A stretch of 64,000 bases of DNA from Sindora glabra (Eukaryota; Streptophyta; Magnoliopsida; Fabales; Fabaceae), in assembly GCA_020226215.1 (NCBI GenBank), contig CM035232.1:17148316-17212315 (forward strand). The letters are read 5' to 3'. Numbering within the stretch: the stretch's first letter is position 1; every line of letters begins with the position of its first letter. The position numbers and the translations under genes were made by a program. Shown here piece after piece: positions 50,704 through 62,191 of the stretch. The notes beneath the pieces were generated by a model. That model had not been told where the DNA came from. It saw only the letters and a program-made list of their open reading frames with translations, and did not search any database.

Positions 50704-52612
50704 ATGTCCATTGATAAAAGTTGGATACATCTACCAAATCGCTTGTCGGATGAGTATTGGAATGGTGCAATGACATTTGTTCAAAGAGTCAAAAACTTTG
50801 CCAATGAAAGGAGTTTGGTAAGATGCCCATGCAAAAAGTGTGTGAATTTAATATTCCAGACATTACCAATGTGAAGGCACATATTATAGATAATAGATTT
50901 CATCCATTATACATAAATTGGGTACACCATGGTAAAGCGGATGTTTCCACTTCTAGAGGAACTCAGGGGGTATCTCCCAACAATAGAGATGAGCTGGTGG
51001 ATATTATACACGATTTCATTAGCCTTGAGATACTTGAAGTCGATTTTTGCAATGATGAGTACAGGAGTGAGAATGCAACTGACGGAGACATTGGAATAAA
51101 TTATAGTAATTGTGATAACCTGTTCGAACAAGTAGAAATAGAATTGTATCCAAGATGCACAACATTTTCAGCCTTGAACTTCCTGGTGAAACTCATGCAC
51201 TTGAAGGTTCTGCATAAGTGGACAAATAAGTCATTTGATGCTCTTTTGCGGTTGTTAAAAGAGGCACTTCCAAACGACAATAAATTGCCCGAGTGGTACT
51301 ATGGTGCAAGGAAATGGCTCAACAAGTTAGGATTGGGGTATGAATCAATCCATGTATGCAAACATGACTATGCACTTTTCTGGAAATAACATGCTTCTAA
51401 GGATAATTGTCCAATTTGTGGGGAGAGCCGATGGGTAGATAAAAATACGAAAGGAAAGAAGGTGCCTTAAAAAGTGGTTCGATATTTTCCATTAGCTCCT
51501 CGATTAAAGCATTTGTGTGGGTCGAGACATACTACAAAGAATATGATATGGCATCACACTAGAAAATCAGAAGAGGAAGGGGTAATGCGACATCCTATTG
51601 ATGGAAAAGCCTGGCAGGAGTTCGATAAGAGGTATCCTAATTTCTCCGCTGACCTATAAAACGTTAGGTTAGGTTTAAGTGCAGACGAATTTAATCTTTT
51701 TGGTGATAGGAACCTGTCCTACAGCATATGGCCAGTGTTTATGACTACTTATAACTTGCCACAATGGGTATGCATGAATCAATCTTTTTTCATGTTGACC
51801 CTATTAATCCCAGGGTCGCAATCGCCAGGTAAGGATATCGATGTCTTCTTACAGCCGGTCATAGAAGAGTTGAGGCATCTTTGGGAGAGAGGAGTTGAAA
51901 CTCGAGATGTAAACACAAATACGGTGTTCAAGATGCGGGCAGCATTGCTATGGACTATAAATGATTTTCCTGCTCGAAGTAGTCTATCCGGGTGGAGTGG
52001 GCAAGGATACAAAGCATGTCCTACATGTAATTTGGATACTCTGTCAATTCAAGTTAGAGGAAAAATAGCTTATGTTGGTCATCGTCGTTGGCTTCCAAGA
52101 AGTCACACATGGAGAAATAGGAAAGAATTCAATAGGAGGTCGGAGAGAAAAGCCCTTCCTCGACCTCTTACCAGTAACGTTATCATGGAATAGTTGGGAA
52201 AGGTGGCATAGAGACTTCTTGGAAAACATGCTCAATTTGGTGGTTTAAAGCGAAAGAGGGGTGCCGACGAACTTAATTGGAGCAATAGAAGTATATTTTT
52301 TTATCTCCTGTATTAGTTGACAATGAACTTAAGACATAACATTGATGTGATGCATGTTGAGAAAAATACATGTGATAGCATCCTGGGTATATTATTGGAA
52401 ATTGAGTACAAAACAAAAGATATGGACAATGCAAGACGAGATCTGACAGACATGAAGATAAGACCCAACTTACATCTATATAAGTAGAGCGGTTAACTTT
52501 TCAAGCTGCATGCTGTATATACGCTTAACCAGGAAGAGCAGAAATGATTTTGCTAATATATAAAGAATGTAAAATTTCTAGATGGGTTTGCTGGGAGTCT
52601 TTGATAAGGTAA
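50704..52612 (+). pseudogene. TNP2-type CACTA transposase, truncated and broken
   Basis: From ATG 50704 the frame reads DKSWIHLPNRLSDEYWNGA and VRCPCKKCVN (transposase-associated domain). A single-base frameshift near 50865 moves it to NVKAHIIDNRF. 50823-51389 is open to HKWTNKSFDALLRLLKEALP and WYYGARKWLNKLGLGYESIH. Stops follow at WK*, VP* and ADL*, all in one frame, with CPICGESRW, RLKHLCGSRHTTKNMIWHHT, LLIPGSQSPGKDIDVFLQP and GWSGQGYKACPTCN between them: this is Transposase_21 (TNPD/TNP2). After 52193 remnants read NLRHNIDVMHVEKNTCDSIL and KNVKFLDGFAGSL, then homology ends. The C-terminal portion of the transposase has been deleted. Confidence 0.88.
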
Positions 52613-52689
52613 TTTAACTCTTTTATTTCTTTTTTAAATGTATCCACTTGTTAGATAGCTTTATTTATTTCATCCTTTTTTTCTCTTAC

Positions 52690-53412
52690 AAAAATTGAAT
52701 AAAGAAACAGAGATACTGGTGAGTTGCAGTTAGTTCCCGAGAATTTTAGGGACTGACACACGTATAGGTCTGGGGAGTGGGTGCATCCGATCTCTCAGGG
52801 GCAATATGTAAGCTACTTGAATTTTATATTTTAAATGGAGTTTTACGAATATATCTTGTAAGATAGATTTATTATTGAATTTTGTTTTAATAATTTAAGG
52901 CGAGGGTGACTGAGCTCATGACTCAGCACGTGCAGTCTAGTGTATCATCCACTAGCTTACTTGTGACTTCTGTACAGATAGATGAGGCTACCATGCCGAT
53001 GAGGTGCTTGGCACTCGTCGAGGGTACAAGAGGGTTGTTAGGCGTGTGCTTGCTGGTTAGTTTTATTATTCGGTGGGGACTTCTAGTACGGGGACGAGCT
53101 CACAGACCGTGTCTCAGGTCGGTGAGTTGCAGGAGCAGTTATAGCAGAGTCGGGAGCAGTTCCAGTAGAGCCAGCGGTTGATTCAGAAGTAGTAGTAGCA
53201 ACAGATTACACAGCAGCAACAAATGCAGCAACAACTTGGGACTTACCTTACTGAGATGACCTCGATCCTTAGACGACAGGTTATTGTCCTACCGTTGCTT
53301 CCATTTGCTGCTCTTACACTGCTTAGGCCGAGTAGATTTGCACTTGCACCTGCCGCTCAGCCACCTGGTCCATTTCAGCCACCACCGTCATTTTATCATC
53401 CTCGTTGCTAGG
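52690..53412 (+). pseudogene. Second CACTA gene (TNPA-like), Gln-rich, broken
   Basis: A degenerate frame contains TGELQLVPENFRD, SGEWVHPISQGQY, then (52906 onward) MTELMTQHVQSSVSS, a VGELQEQL block and a Gln-rich run (QQQMQQQLGTYLTEMTS) that would form a coiled coil. Several Gln codons appear as TAG. The order and wording fit the TNPA/Transposase_24-like partner that binds subterminal repeats. A His/Asp-rich tail near 53400-53460 is low-complexity. Confidence 0.65.
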
Positions 53413-53814
53413 ATGATGATAATGATGATGATGATGACGATGATTATGGTGCATCGGCATATTTACACCTCCCTTCCCCATAGTATATTTTGTATATGTA
53501 TCTTTATATTTTTTATGTGTACACATTTACATGGATGGTGTATATATAATTTATTCATATAAATACTATTTTTACAATTGCTTTATGAGTATTAATTTTT
53601 TTTTATGTTGGAACAAATTGTTAGACATTATTATTAATACTACTGATGTATTATAGTTATATAATTTACATTAAATTAAATTTAAAAAAGATATTGAGCA
53701 ATTCAAATTAATTAAAATAAAGAATATTTTAGATAATAATTGTTAAATATAATATATTATTTGAAATATACCATAATGACAATTTGAATTTAAATTTTCT
53801 AAAAAAAATTCAAA

Positions 53815-54265
53815 AAACCTTTAGCGGCAATATTGTCGTCACTATAGGGCAGAATGTCGTCGTTGAAGACAACTTTCAGTGACGACATTGTCGTTGCTGA
53901 AAGCTTGAGCTTTCAGTGACGATAGTCATCATCGCTAAACTTCGGACTTTCAATGATGACAATTATCGTCACTAAAAGGTCGGGCTTCAATGACAATAAT
54001 ATCGTCGCTAAAGTTGACTTTCAGCAATAACTTTTTTACTTTTGTTGTCGCTAAAAATCAAATTTCAAAATTTTTTGAATTTTGAAATTATTTTCTACGA
54101 CGATATTGTCGTCGTAAAAGGTTGTACTTTTAGCAATGATAAAATATCATCACTAATGGTTGTTTCAAGCACGAAGCTATATCGACGACATTTTCAACGA
54201 CGACTTTTTCTTTCAGCGATGACCAAACGCTCTTCAGTAATGACAAATGTCGCCGCTAAAGGTAT
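53815..54265. repeat. CACTA right subterminal repeat array
   Basis: The same GTCGTCGCTGAA/TTCAGCGACGAC-type motifs as the left array, in both orientations, ending at the CTATAGTG terminus. Confidence 0.9.
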
Positions 54266-54618
54266 TTTTTGCTATAGTGATAATACTCCATAAGCTTCAT
54301 ATATAAGTTAAGAAACATCAAATACAAAGAAGAGAGAGCCTGAACATCAATTGTAAACATCATTTTACATCCTTCTTCATCCAAATCATGATTCACGTTC
54401 ATCTTTGTGAAATTTCTCTATTCTAAGTGCTTCATTTGTTTCATCCACTTTTTAAGAGAGTTTATTTGAGTTGTTATTCATCTTGTATCACTTTAGAATT
54501 GTAAGAATGAGGTATCCCTTGGAAAATTATAGAGAGGGTGAGGTATCCTTTGTAAAAGGAGAATTTGCTCAAGGAAGAGTAAGAGGATTGTAAGGCTTCT
54601 TCAAGTACCAATTGAAAT

Positions 54619-56268
54619 TGTTAGGCATTCGGATTACTACATGAAGTGGAATTTCAAAATTTTGATCCGAATTCTACCTAGGATCCATGCAAAAAGCATA
54701 AATCAATTATTAGGATTTTACCTATTGGGCACTCGTGTTTCTACTGATCAAAACTTAAGAGCGGATGAATCAAACGTCGGCCGGAAGATACAGCGTCTCT
54801 ATAATATCCACACGGAGTGAACAACGACCTCTCGCCCTCCACGAATCTGCTAGGATGCGTTTCTCTTTCTAGGAATTAGGATTCGATATTTTCTGAGTGA
54901 TTTAGGATTTTAGGAAGCCTATGAGCGTATCTCTAATGTGCTGCCCTCAAGCCCCTTTTATAGAACTTAAGCAAGCCACAATCCTAGTCCTACTAGGATA
55001 ATGCTTCTAAAATCCTAATCATAATTAACAACTCATTTTATCCTTATCCTAGAGATAATGAGGAGAGATAGGACTTATTTATTAATTATCTAACATTAGA
55101 TAATATTATCTCATAATATAAATATCTTAATATTAGATAATTGCATATAGTTATCAAATATCAAAATAATATTATCTTATAATATATTTATCTAATATCT
55201 GATAACGTAATTATTTGATATTACTTTAATATCAAATAATATCACATAATATATATTACGTGAATTTATTATTCTTAATAATAATATATATATGCACGAA
55301 AATAAGTCCAATTAATTGGATATTAATATAATTAAAGTCCAATTAATTATTGTCTTATTCCTACTCCTTTTGTGTGACCCTGTAGGTTCTTACTACGTTG
55401 ACAATGACTCATTATTGAGCCATAGACAGTGAGTGGTATCTAGCAATACATCACTGCCACTCAAGTAGTAAGAATGTCTGTGATTCGACATCCATCTAAT
55501 ACATGATCAACGTTTTGCATCATAACCCTTTTGTAATAATATCCAAATTGAACTGGAGGCATGGAATGTATCATCCTCGCCAATGTTCAATTTATATTTC
55601 TTGATACTGAGTAGACTTAAAATAAATGATTAATATCACATATTAATTTAATTGAGCATGGTCATGCATTTCTAAGTCTTACTCAATCAAGGAGCTTAAG
55701 GATACTTCTCTTTTATACAAGAGTAACAAAATTCCATCTACATCACTCACTTCTCTCTGCACGATTTATGACACACATAATCAATGCCTTACTTGTCATC
55801 CTGATTAAAGGTGACATAGGATAATATTAAAGTGAGTAATTCCTCATGTAGGGAACCGTAGTGACTTCAGGTCAAAGGTTTATATGTATTTGTGATCATA
55901 CGAGAATAACTTATGACACGTTTATCCATGCAATATTCTCATAGTGGGTCAGTCCAGTACATTGTTCACTAGCAATGTACTCATGTATTAACTTGATATC
56001 ACATATCCATGATTCGTAATCATCAATCACTATACATGCTAGTCTCGATGTATTATTACTATCCTTTTCGTAATAATACTTGACTAGGGGCATTTTAGGA
56101 ATAGCAAAGTTATTCCAAGGATAATTATTATATTAAGTTATAAATTACACATAATAATAATAAAATTATAAAAATAAAATATAATAATTAAATTGCCTAA
56201 AATAAAATATAATACATTGTGTATTACTTCAATCATCTATATGATTAGTTCTAGGACACACACCAACA
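54619..56268 (-). repeat. 3' LTR of the Copia (left on the + strand)
   Basis: 1,650 bp with canonical TG...CA ends (TGTTGGTGTG on the minus strand to CCTAACA). A TATAAAA box lies at 54956-54964 (minus strand TTCTATAAAAGG), followed by GGCAGCACATTA, the start of R. Confidence 0.95.
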
Positions 56269-56279
56269 ATCTCCCACTT
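56269..56279 (-). other. Polypurine tract
   Basis: AAGTGGGAGAT on the minus strand, directly before the 3' LTR. It is the standard Copia PPT for plus-strand DNA synthesis, and the polyprotein stop (56285-56283) lies only three bases upstream. Confidence 0.92.
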
Positions 56280-56282
56280 GGA

Positions 56283-59200
56283 CTAGAGCCAATCACTCAT
56301 GTATCTAATACCAAGTGACATAGTATGACCATCATATTTTTTCTGCGCTAAAGGCTTTGTCAGTGGGTTGGCAATATTATCATCAATTTTTACTTTGCAT
56401 ATCTTCACATCTCCTCTATCAATGATTTCTCGAATGAGATGGAAGCGCCTAAGTATATGTTTGGATCGCTGGTGAGATCTGGGTTCCCTGGCTTGTGCAA
56501 TGGCTCTATTGTTGTCACAATAGAGATCCACTGGGTTTGCAATGCTAGAAACAATGCCAAGTTCAGTAATGAACTTTTTGATCCAAACAGCCTCTTTTGA
56601 CGCATCAGAGGCAGCAATATACTCAGCCTCTGTAGTAGAGTCGGCCACTATTTCCTGCTTTGAACTTTTCCAGTACACAGCACCACCATTTAGGCTAAAT
56701 ACATAACCTGACTGCGATCTAAAGTCATCCTTGTTGGATTGGAAACTGGCATCAGTGTAACCTTTTACAACAAGTTCTTCCTCTCCTCCATATATTAAAA
56801 ATGAATCCTTAGTCCTTCTTAAGTACTTAAGGATATTCTTAACGGCAGTCCAGTGAAGTTCACCTAGATTTGACTGGTACCTGCTCGTCATGCTTAAAGC
56901 ATACAAGACATCAGGACAAGTACATATCATGGCATATATGATAGATCTAATTGCTGATGCATATGGTATCTTATTCATGCAATTCTTCTCTTCTTGTGTC
57001 GAAGGACACTGAGCTTTGGACAAATTTATGCCATGCGACATAGGCAAAAATCCTCTTTTAGATTCTTGCATGTTAAACCGTTTTAACACTTTATCTATGT
57101 ATGTACTCTGACTTAGGCTAAGCAATTTTCTTGATCTATCTATATAGATCTTAATACTTAGTATATAGGCAGCTTCACCTAAGTCTTTCATCGAGAGACA
57201 ATTCCTTAACCAAGTCTTTACTATTTGCAGTGTAGGGATATCATTTTCGATGAGTAGTATGTCATCCACATACAATACAAGGAAAATAATTGTGCTCCCA
57301 CTAACCTTTTTGTATACACAAGATTCATCTTCATTTTTTATGAAACCAAATTCTTTGATTGCCTCATCAAAACAAAGATTCCAACTCCGTGAAGCTTGCT
57401 TTAATCCATAAATGGATTGTTGTAGCTTACATACCTTTTCAGCAGTTTCAGGAATGACAAAACCCTCAGGCTGTGTCATGTACACATCCTCGAGGAGCTT
57501 TCCATTAAGAAAAGCAGTTTTGACATCCATCTGCCAGATTTCGTAATCATAAAAAGCTGCAATAGCAAGCAAAATCCAGATGAATTTAAGCATGGCAACT
57601 GGGGAATAGGTCTCATCATAGTCTATACCATGAACTTGCCTATAACCTTTTGCGACTAATTGTCCCTTAAAGGTTTGCATATTACCATCCATGTCGATTT
57701 TCTTCTTGAAAACTCATTTGCATCCAATGGGTTTTACCCCTTCAGGTGGATCAACCAAAGTCCATACTTGGTTAGTATACATGGAATCCATATCAGATTT
57801 CATGGCCTCAAGCCACTTCTCAGAATCTGGCCCTTTTATAGCTTCTTGGTAAGTTGTAGGCTCATCTTGATCTATGAGCAAAACATCGCCATTTTGAGTT
57901 ACAAGAAATCCATATCTCTCGGGCTCATGGCGTATCCTACCAGACTTACGTGGGCTTTGTGTTATTTGAGTTAGTTCCTGACCCACAACATCTTGTGGTC
58001 CTTTTTCAGGCCCTATTATAGGTTCAGTGTTACTTTGTAAGTCTCGCACTTCTTCGATTTCTACTTTCCTCCCACAGTTTTTCTTAAAGATAAATTCTCT
58101 TTCTAGAAAAACACCAGTTCATGCGATAAACACTTTACCTTCACTAGGATTATAGAAATAGTATCCCTTAGTTTCCTTAGGATACCCTACAAAGTAGTAC
58201 TTGTCCGATTTGGGTCCAAGCTTATTAGAAATTTGACGTTTTACATAGGCCTCGCAACCCCAAATCTTCATAAAAGATAAGTTAGGACGTTTTCCAGTCC
58301 ATATCTCATATGGAGTCTTTTGAACCATTTTAGAAGGAACACAGTTAAGCGTAAAAGCAGCTGTCTCTAGAGAATGCCCCCAAAAGGAAATTGGAAGATC
58401 TATATGACTCATCATAGATCGTACTATGTCTAACAAGGTACGATTCCTCCTTTCTGAAACACCATTCCATTGTGGCGTTCCAGGTGGAGTGAGTTATGAT
58501 ACTATACCACACTCCTTTAGATAGTCATCAAATTCTTGGCTTAAGTATACTCCACCTCGATCTGATCGAAGTATTTTAATACTTTTACTAAGTTGGTTTT
58601 GCACTTCATTCTTGAATTCCTTGAACTTTTCAAAGGATTCTGATTTGTGTTTCATAAGATACACATATCCATATCTACTGAAATCATTAGTAAATGTAAT
58701 GAAGTACTGGAAACTTCCTCTAGCAGGTGAACTAATAGGCCCACATACATCAGTATGTATGAGACTTAATAGATCATTAGCCCTTTCACTATGTCCAGTG
58801 AATGGTGTTTTAGTCATTTTTCCTAGCAAACAAGATTTGCATATTTCATATGATTCAAAATCAAATGAATCCAAGAATCCATCTTTATGGAGCTTGGATA
58901 TGCGCTTCTCATTTATATGGCCCAAATGACAATGCTAGAGATAGGTTGGATTTAAATTATTTAATTTAAGTCGCTTAGTGTTTATGTTATAGACAGGTAT
59001 TTCAAGATCAAGAATATAAAGCCCATTGAACATTTGTGCACTGCAGTAAAACATTTCATTTAAATAAACTGAACAACTTTTGTCCTTTATTATAAATGAA
59101 AAACCTTTCTTGTCCAAACAAGAAACAGAAATAATATTCCTGTTGATAGCAGGCACAAAATAATAATCCTCTAATTCTATTACTAAATCAGAAGGTAAAG

Positions 59201-60242
59201 ATAGATAATATGTCCTTACAGCTAGCGTAGCAACTCTTGCTCCATTGCCAACTCGTAGGTCCACTTCGCCTTTAGCTAAAGTCCTACTCCTTTGTAGTTC
59301 CTGCACATTTGTACAAATGTGAGAATCGTATTCGGTATCTAATACCCAAGATGTAGAAGTGGAAACATTAATTTCTATAACATAGATACCTGAAGCAAAA
59401 GTCTCACTTCCCTTCTTCTTTTTCAGATCTTCCAAATAGGCTTTACAGTTTCTTTTCCAATGTCCGGTTTGACCGCAATGGAAGCATGTCCCTTTCTTAG
59501 CCACAACCCCTTTTGGTTTCACTGCAGAGGATTTAGACTTGGGCTTGCCTTTGGATTTGGAATCCTTCTTGTTTTTGCCTTTGCCTTTTCCTTTGCCTTT
59601 GCGCTTTTGAACCATCATTATGGTATTAGGCTTAGTCTTTTGCAAATTTTGTTCAGCAGTTCTTACCATGCTTAACAATTCTGGCAGTGGTTTGTCAATT
59701 TTATTCATGTTGTAATTCATGATAAATTGACCATAACTTTGTGGCAACGATTGTAGAATTAAGTCAGTGGCCAACTCTTGACCTAATGGAGCACCCAATC
59801 TCTCAAGGTTCTTAACATACCCAATAATTTTGAGTACATGAGGCCCAACAGGGTTTCCTTTTGCCAGTTTGCACTGAAACAAGGCTTTTGTCACCTCAAA
59901 CCTCTCATGTCGAGTTTAGCCTTCATAAAGCTTCTTAAGATGCTCAAGCATGTCATAAGCTTCCATGTTCTCATGTTACTTCTGAAGCTCAGAGTCCATG
60001 GTAGCCAACATGAGACAATCGATATCTAATGCATCATCATGATGCTTCTTATAAGCATCCTTTTGAGCTCGAGGGGTAGTAGCTTCAGGTTCTTGAGGAA
60101 CAAGTTCCTCTAGGACATACATTTTTTGCTCATATTTGAGGACTATCCTCAAATTCTTGTACCAGTCCAGGAAGTTTGTCCCATTCAATTTGTCCTTCTC
60201 AAGGACTGATCGTAGTGATAAGTTATTTGATGTATTAGCCAT
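56283..60242 (-). pseudogene. Copia gag-pol polyprotein, one frame with six in-frame stops
   Basis: The frame runs 1,320 codons from ATG 60242 to TAG 56283 with no frameshift. Order: UBN2 gag (NGTNFLDWYKNLRIVLKYEQ), CCHC knuckle (CFHCGQTGHWKRNC), protease (VLDTEYDSHIC), integrase (HCHLGHI; HTDVCGPI; RSDRGG; NGVSERRNR), RT (FLVLYVDDILL) and RNase H (ADSTTEAEYIAASDA). Stops lie at 59978-59976, 59918-59916, 58937-58935, 58496-58494, 58121-58119 and 57716-57714 (TAA, TAA, TAG, TAA, TGA, TGA). Each is one G:C to A:T change from the residue usual there. The protease DTG appears as DTE, with Asp two residues on where Gly is usual. RT YVDD and the knuckle are intact. No autonomous activity is expected. 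Confidence 0.95.
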
Positions 60243-62178
60243 TGGTTATCTACGACAGAAATATGCAAAGTAAGTATTAAATTTAAAACATTTAATAAGG
60301 TCTTTTATTAAATGTACCTCCCACTATTTCATTCAAATTAATAGCCTTCACTATTAATTCGGAAAGTCATATTGTCTAAGTTTTCTAGTGGGCCAAGATC
60401 CATATTTCACCAAGCCTTAAGTTAGCTTTGGCTAATCACTAAAACTTAGTTATTTAGGTAAGCAACACTTGCCAATTGTATCATATACAACTCTTGGATA
60501 GTTAGGTGAACAACACTTGTTCTAGTCCATCTTATGAACTATAGCCTAACTCTATGCCTCTAGGTCTTAATCCTATTGAGATATCCTAGTTAAGTCGGAC
60601 CCAATATTTGACATTCGGATATCACTATTATCCAGTTGCATCTCACTAAGATAAACGAGGTACCTTACTTTAGCAAACCTACCTTATGTCGATCGAGGCC
60701 TTGATGAGTGCTAAACATTGGAAGGCATCATTAATTATTACTGACTTAATATTTTAGATGAGGGATTTTAACTTAATTATTATCAGATCTCATCATAACT
60801 AGCCTATTTATTCATGCAATATATCTAGCATATCTTATATATCATATAAAGTAAATGAATAAAATAGACTACCGTATATCATATATCATGTAATGAATAG
60901 AACTATCACATAGTAAGAACACATTCTATCACATAGTAAATGCATGCTCATCAATATCATCACATAATAAAGAAATCAAAATGTCATATAGTATGACCCC
61001 AAAATTCTATTTTCTAATGACATTCCTAACTAACTCCTTAGCTTCTTCTTGTCCCATAGCTCCTTAGCTTCTCCTTGTTCCAAGCCAAGAATACTCCATT
61101 GCAATTACAAATTTACAATAGGAACCTCAAGTTACATTCGGGGGGAATTGAGATGAGAAGAGAATATACATTAGAGAAATAGAAGAAGACACGACACGTA
61201 GGTCGTATTTTAAAATCCATCCATAAAAACTCCAAGGGCCATACTATGCAACATATTCATGCATCATATATAATAATTGCTAAGAAATATATGTAACCAA
61301 TATAAGCAGGATGATTGACATATATATTTGATAACATTATCATCATAAAATCATGTTTTAAAACAGCGCTTTAAGAACAAAAATAATTTTTGAACGCTAC
61401 GCAAAGTTAGCACGGCGGTCCCGCTAGCCAGTTAGCGGGCGGGGGTCAAAGGGGTAGAGCCCCTTGCCGGGGGGTGTGGGGGGCGGAGCCCCCTGGGCCA
61501 AAAACTGAATTCATCTAAAATTCAGATTTCAATTCATTTTGCCAACAGTTGACACACCCTAAGTCGAACAATTTGACTATATGATTGACATTCAAATCAT
61601 AGTTTTAAAATAGGATTTACGTCTGAACACTTTAAATAATTTTTAATCATATCAAAACAAATCCAGCCGTGTTCAAATAAATTAAAGCATACATATACCT
61701 CATAGACCAGATTTAACTTAATCATATTAAACGAATTTAAACAAGTCTTTACAGATTCAAAATTAATCACATTAATTCTATACTGACTAGGTTATATGCT
61801 TTAAATGCAAAGAACATCACATGTTCAGAACAGATTCAAGGGTTTATCATATGAAAACTTAGAATTACGCATAAAATAGATTTGAATATGAAGCAGAAAA
61901 ATGCATGATCATATTTATACAATTAATCTCATCAATTGATAATCAGATTCAAAATTCAGATCATATATATCTATAAAATCAAAATCATACGTGAGTTTGC
62001 ATATATCTCATATATATCTAGTTTAAATAGAAACTAATTTGATATTAATTTATCACATAAACATTCATCAAAACGTGTAACTTCTGATTTAAACCGAAAC
62101 AGATTTGACATGTATTTATCATATAAATATTCATCAAAGATGGTAAAAACACATAATCAGAACTATGTTTTACAAGAA
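60243..62178 (-). other. Copia 5' leader
   Basis: About 1.9 kb between PBS and gag ATG, AT-rich and without coding sequence apart from a GC-rich hairpin cluster. It would be the untranslated leader of the genomic RNA. Confidence 0.7.
61414..61499 (-). other. GC-rich triple-hairpin cluster in the Copia leader
   Basis: In DNA of otherwise low GC, three back-to-back stems occur on the minus (RNA) strand: GGGGGC-TCC-GCCCCC, AAGGGG-CTCTA-CCCCTT, and CCCGCTA-ACTGG-CTAGCGGG. The position, about 0.7 kb after the PBS and 1.2 kb before gag, suggests an RNA packaging, dimerisation or translation element. The role is inference. Confidence 0.7.
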
Positions 62179-62190
62179 GTTCTGATACCA
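62179..62190 (-). other. Primer-binding site (tRNA-iMet type)
   Basis: TGGTATCAGAAC on the minus strand, one base after the 5' LTR. It is complementary, with one mismatch, to the 3' end of plant initiator-Met tRNA, the usual Copia primer. Confidence 0.93.
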
Positions 62191-62191
62191 C

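Larger units (their letters stand above)
47689..54279 (+). mobile_element. CACTA (En/Spm-like) transposon, decayed
   Basis: 6,591 bp from CACTACAG to CTATAGTG with a 3-bp duplication ATA (47686-47688 and 54280-54282). Long subterminal arrays of inverted 10-20-bp motifs lie at both ends, with a promoter and leader exon at the left, a TNP2-type transposase remnant and a Gln-rich second gene, all in one direction. The ends are well preserved while both genes are broken, so the copy could be mobilised only in trans. Confidence 0.93.

Noticed and set aside
57660..59675. Plus-strand frames opposite the Copia polyprotein
   Set aside because: They are antisense shadows of a recognised minus-strand gag-pol frame.
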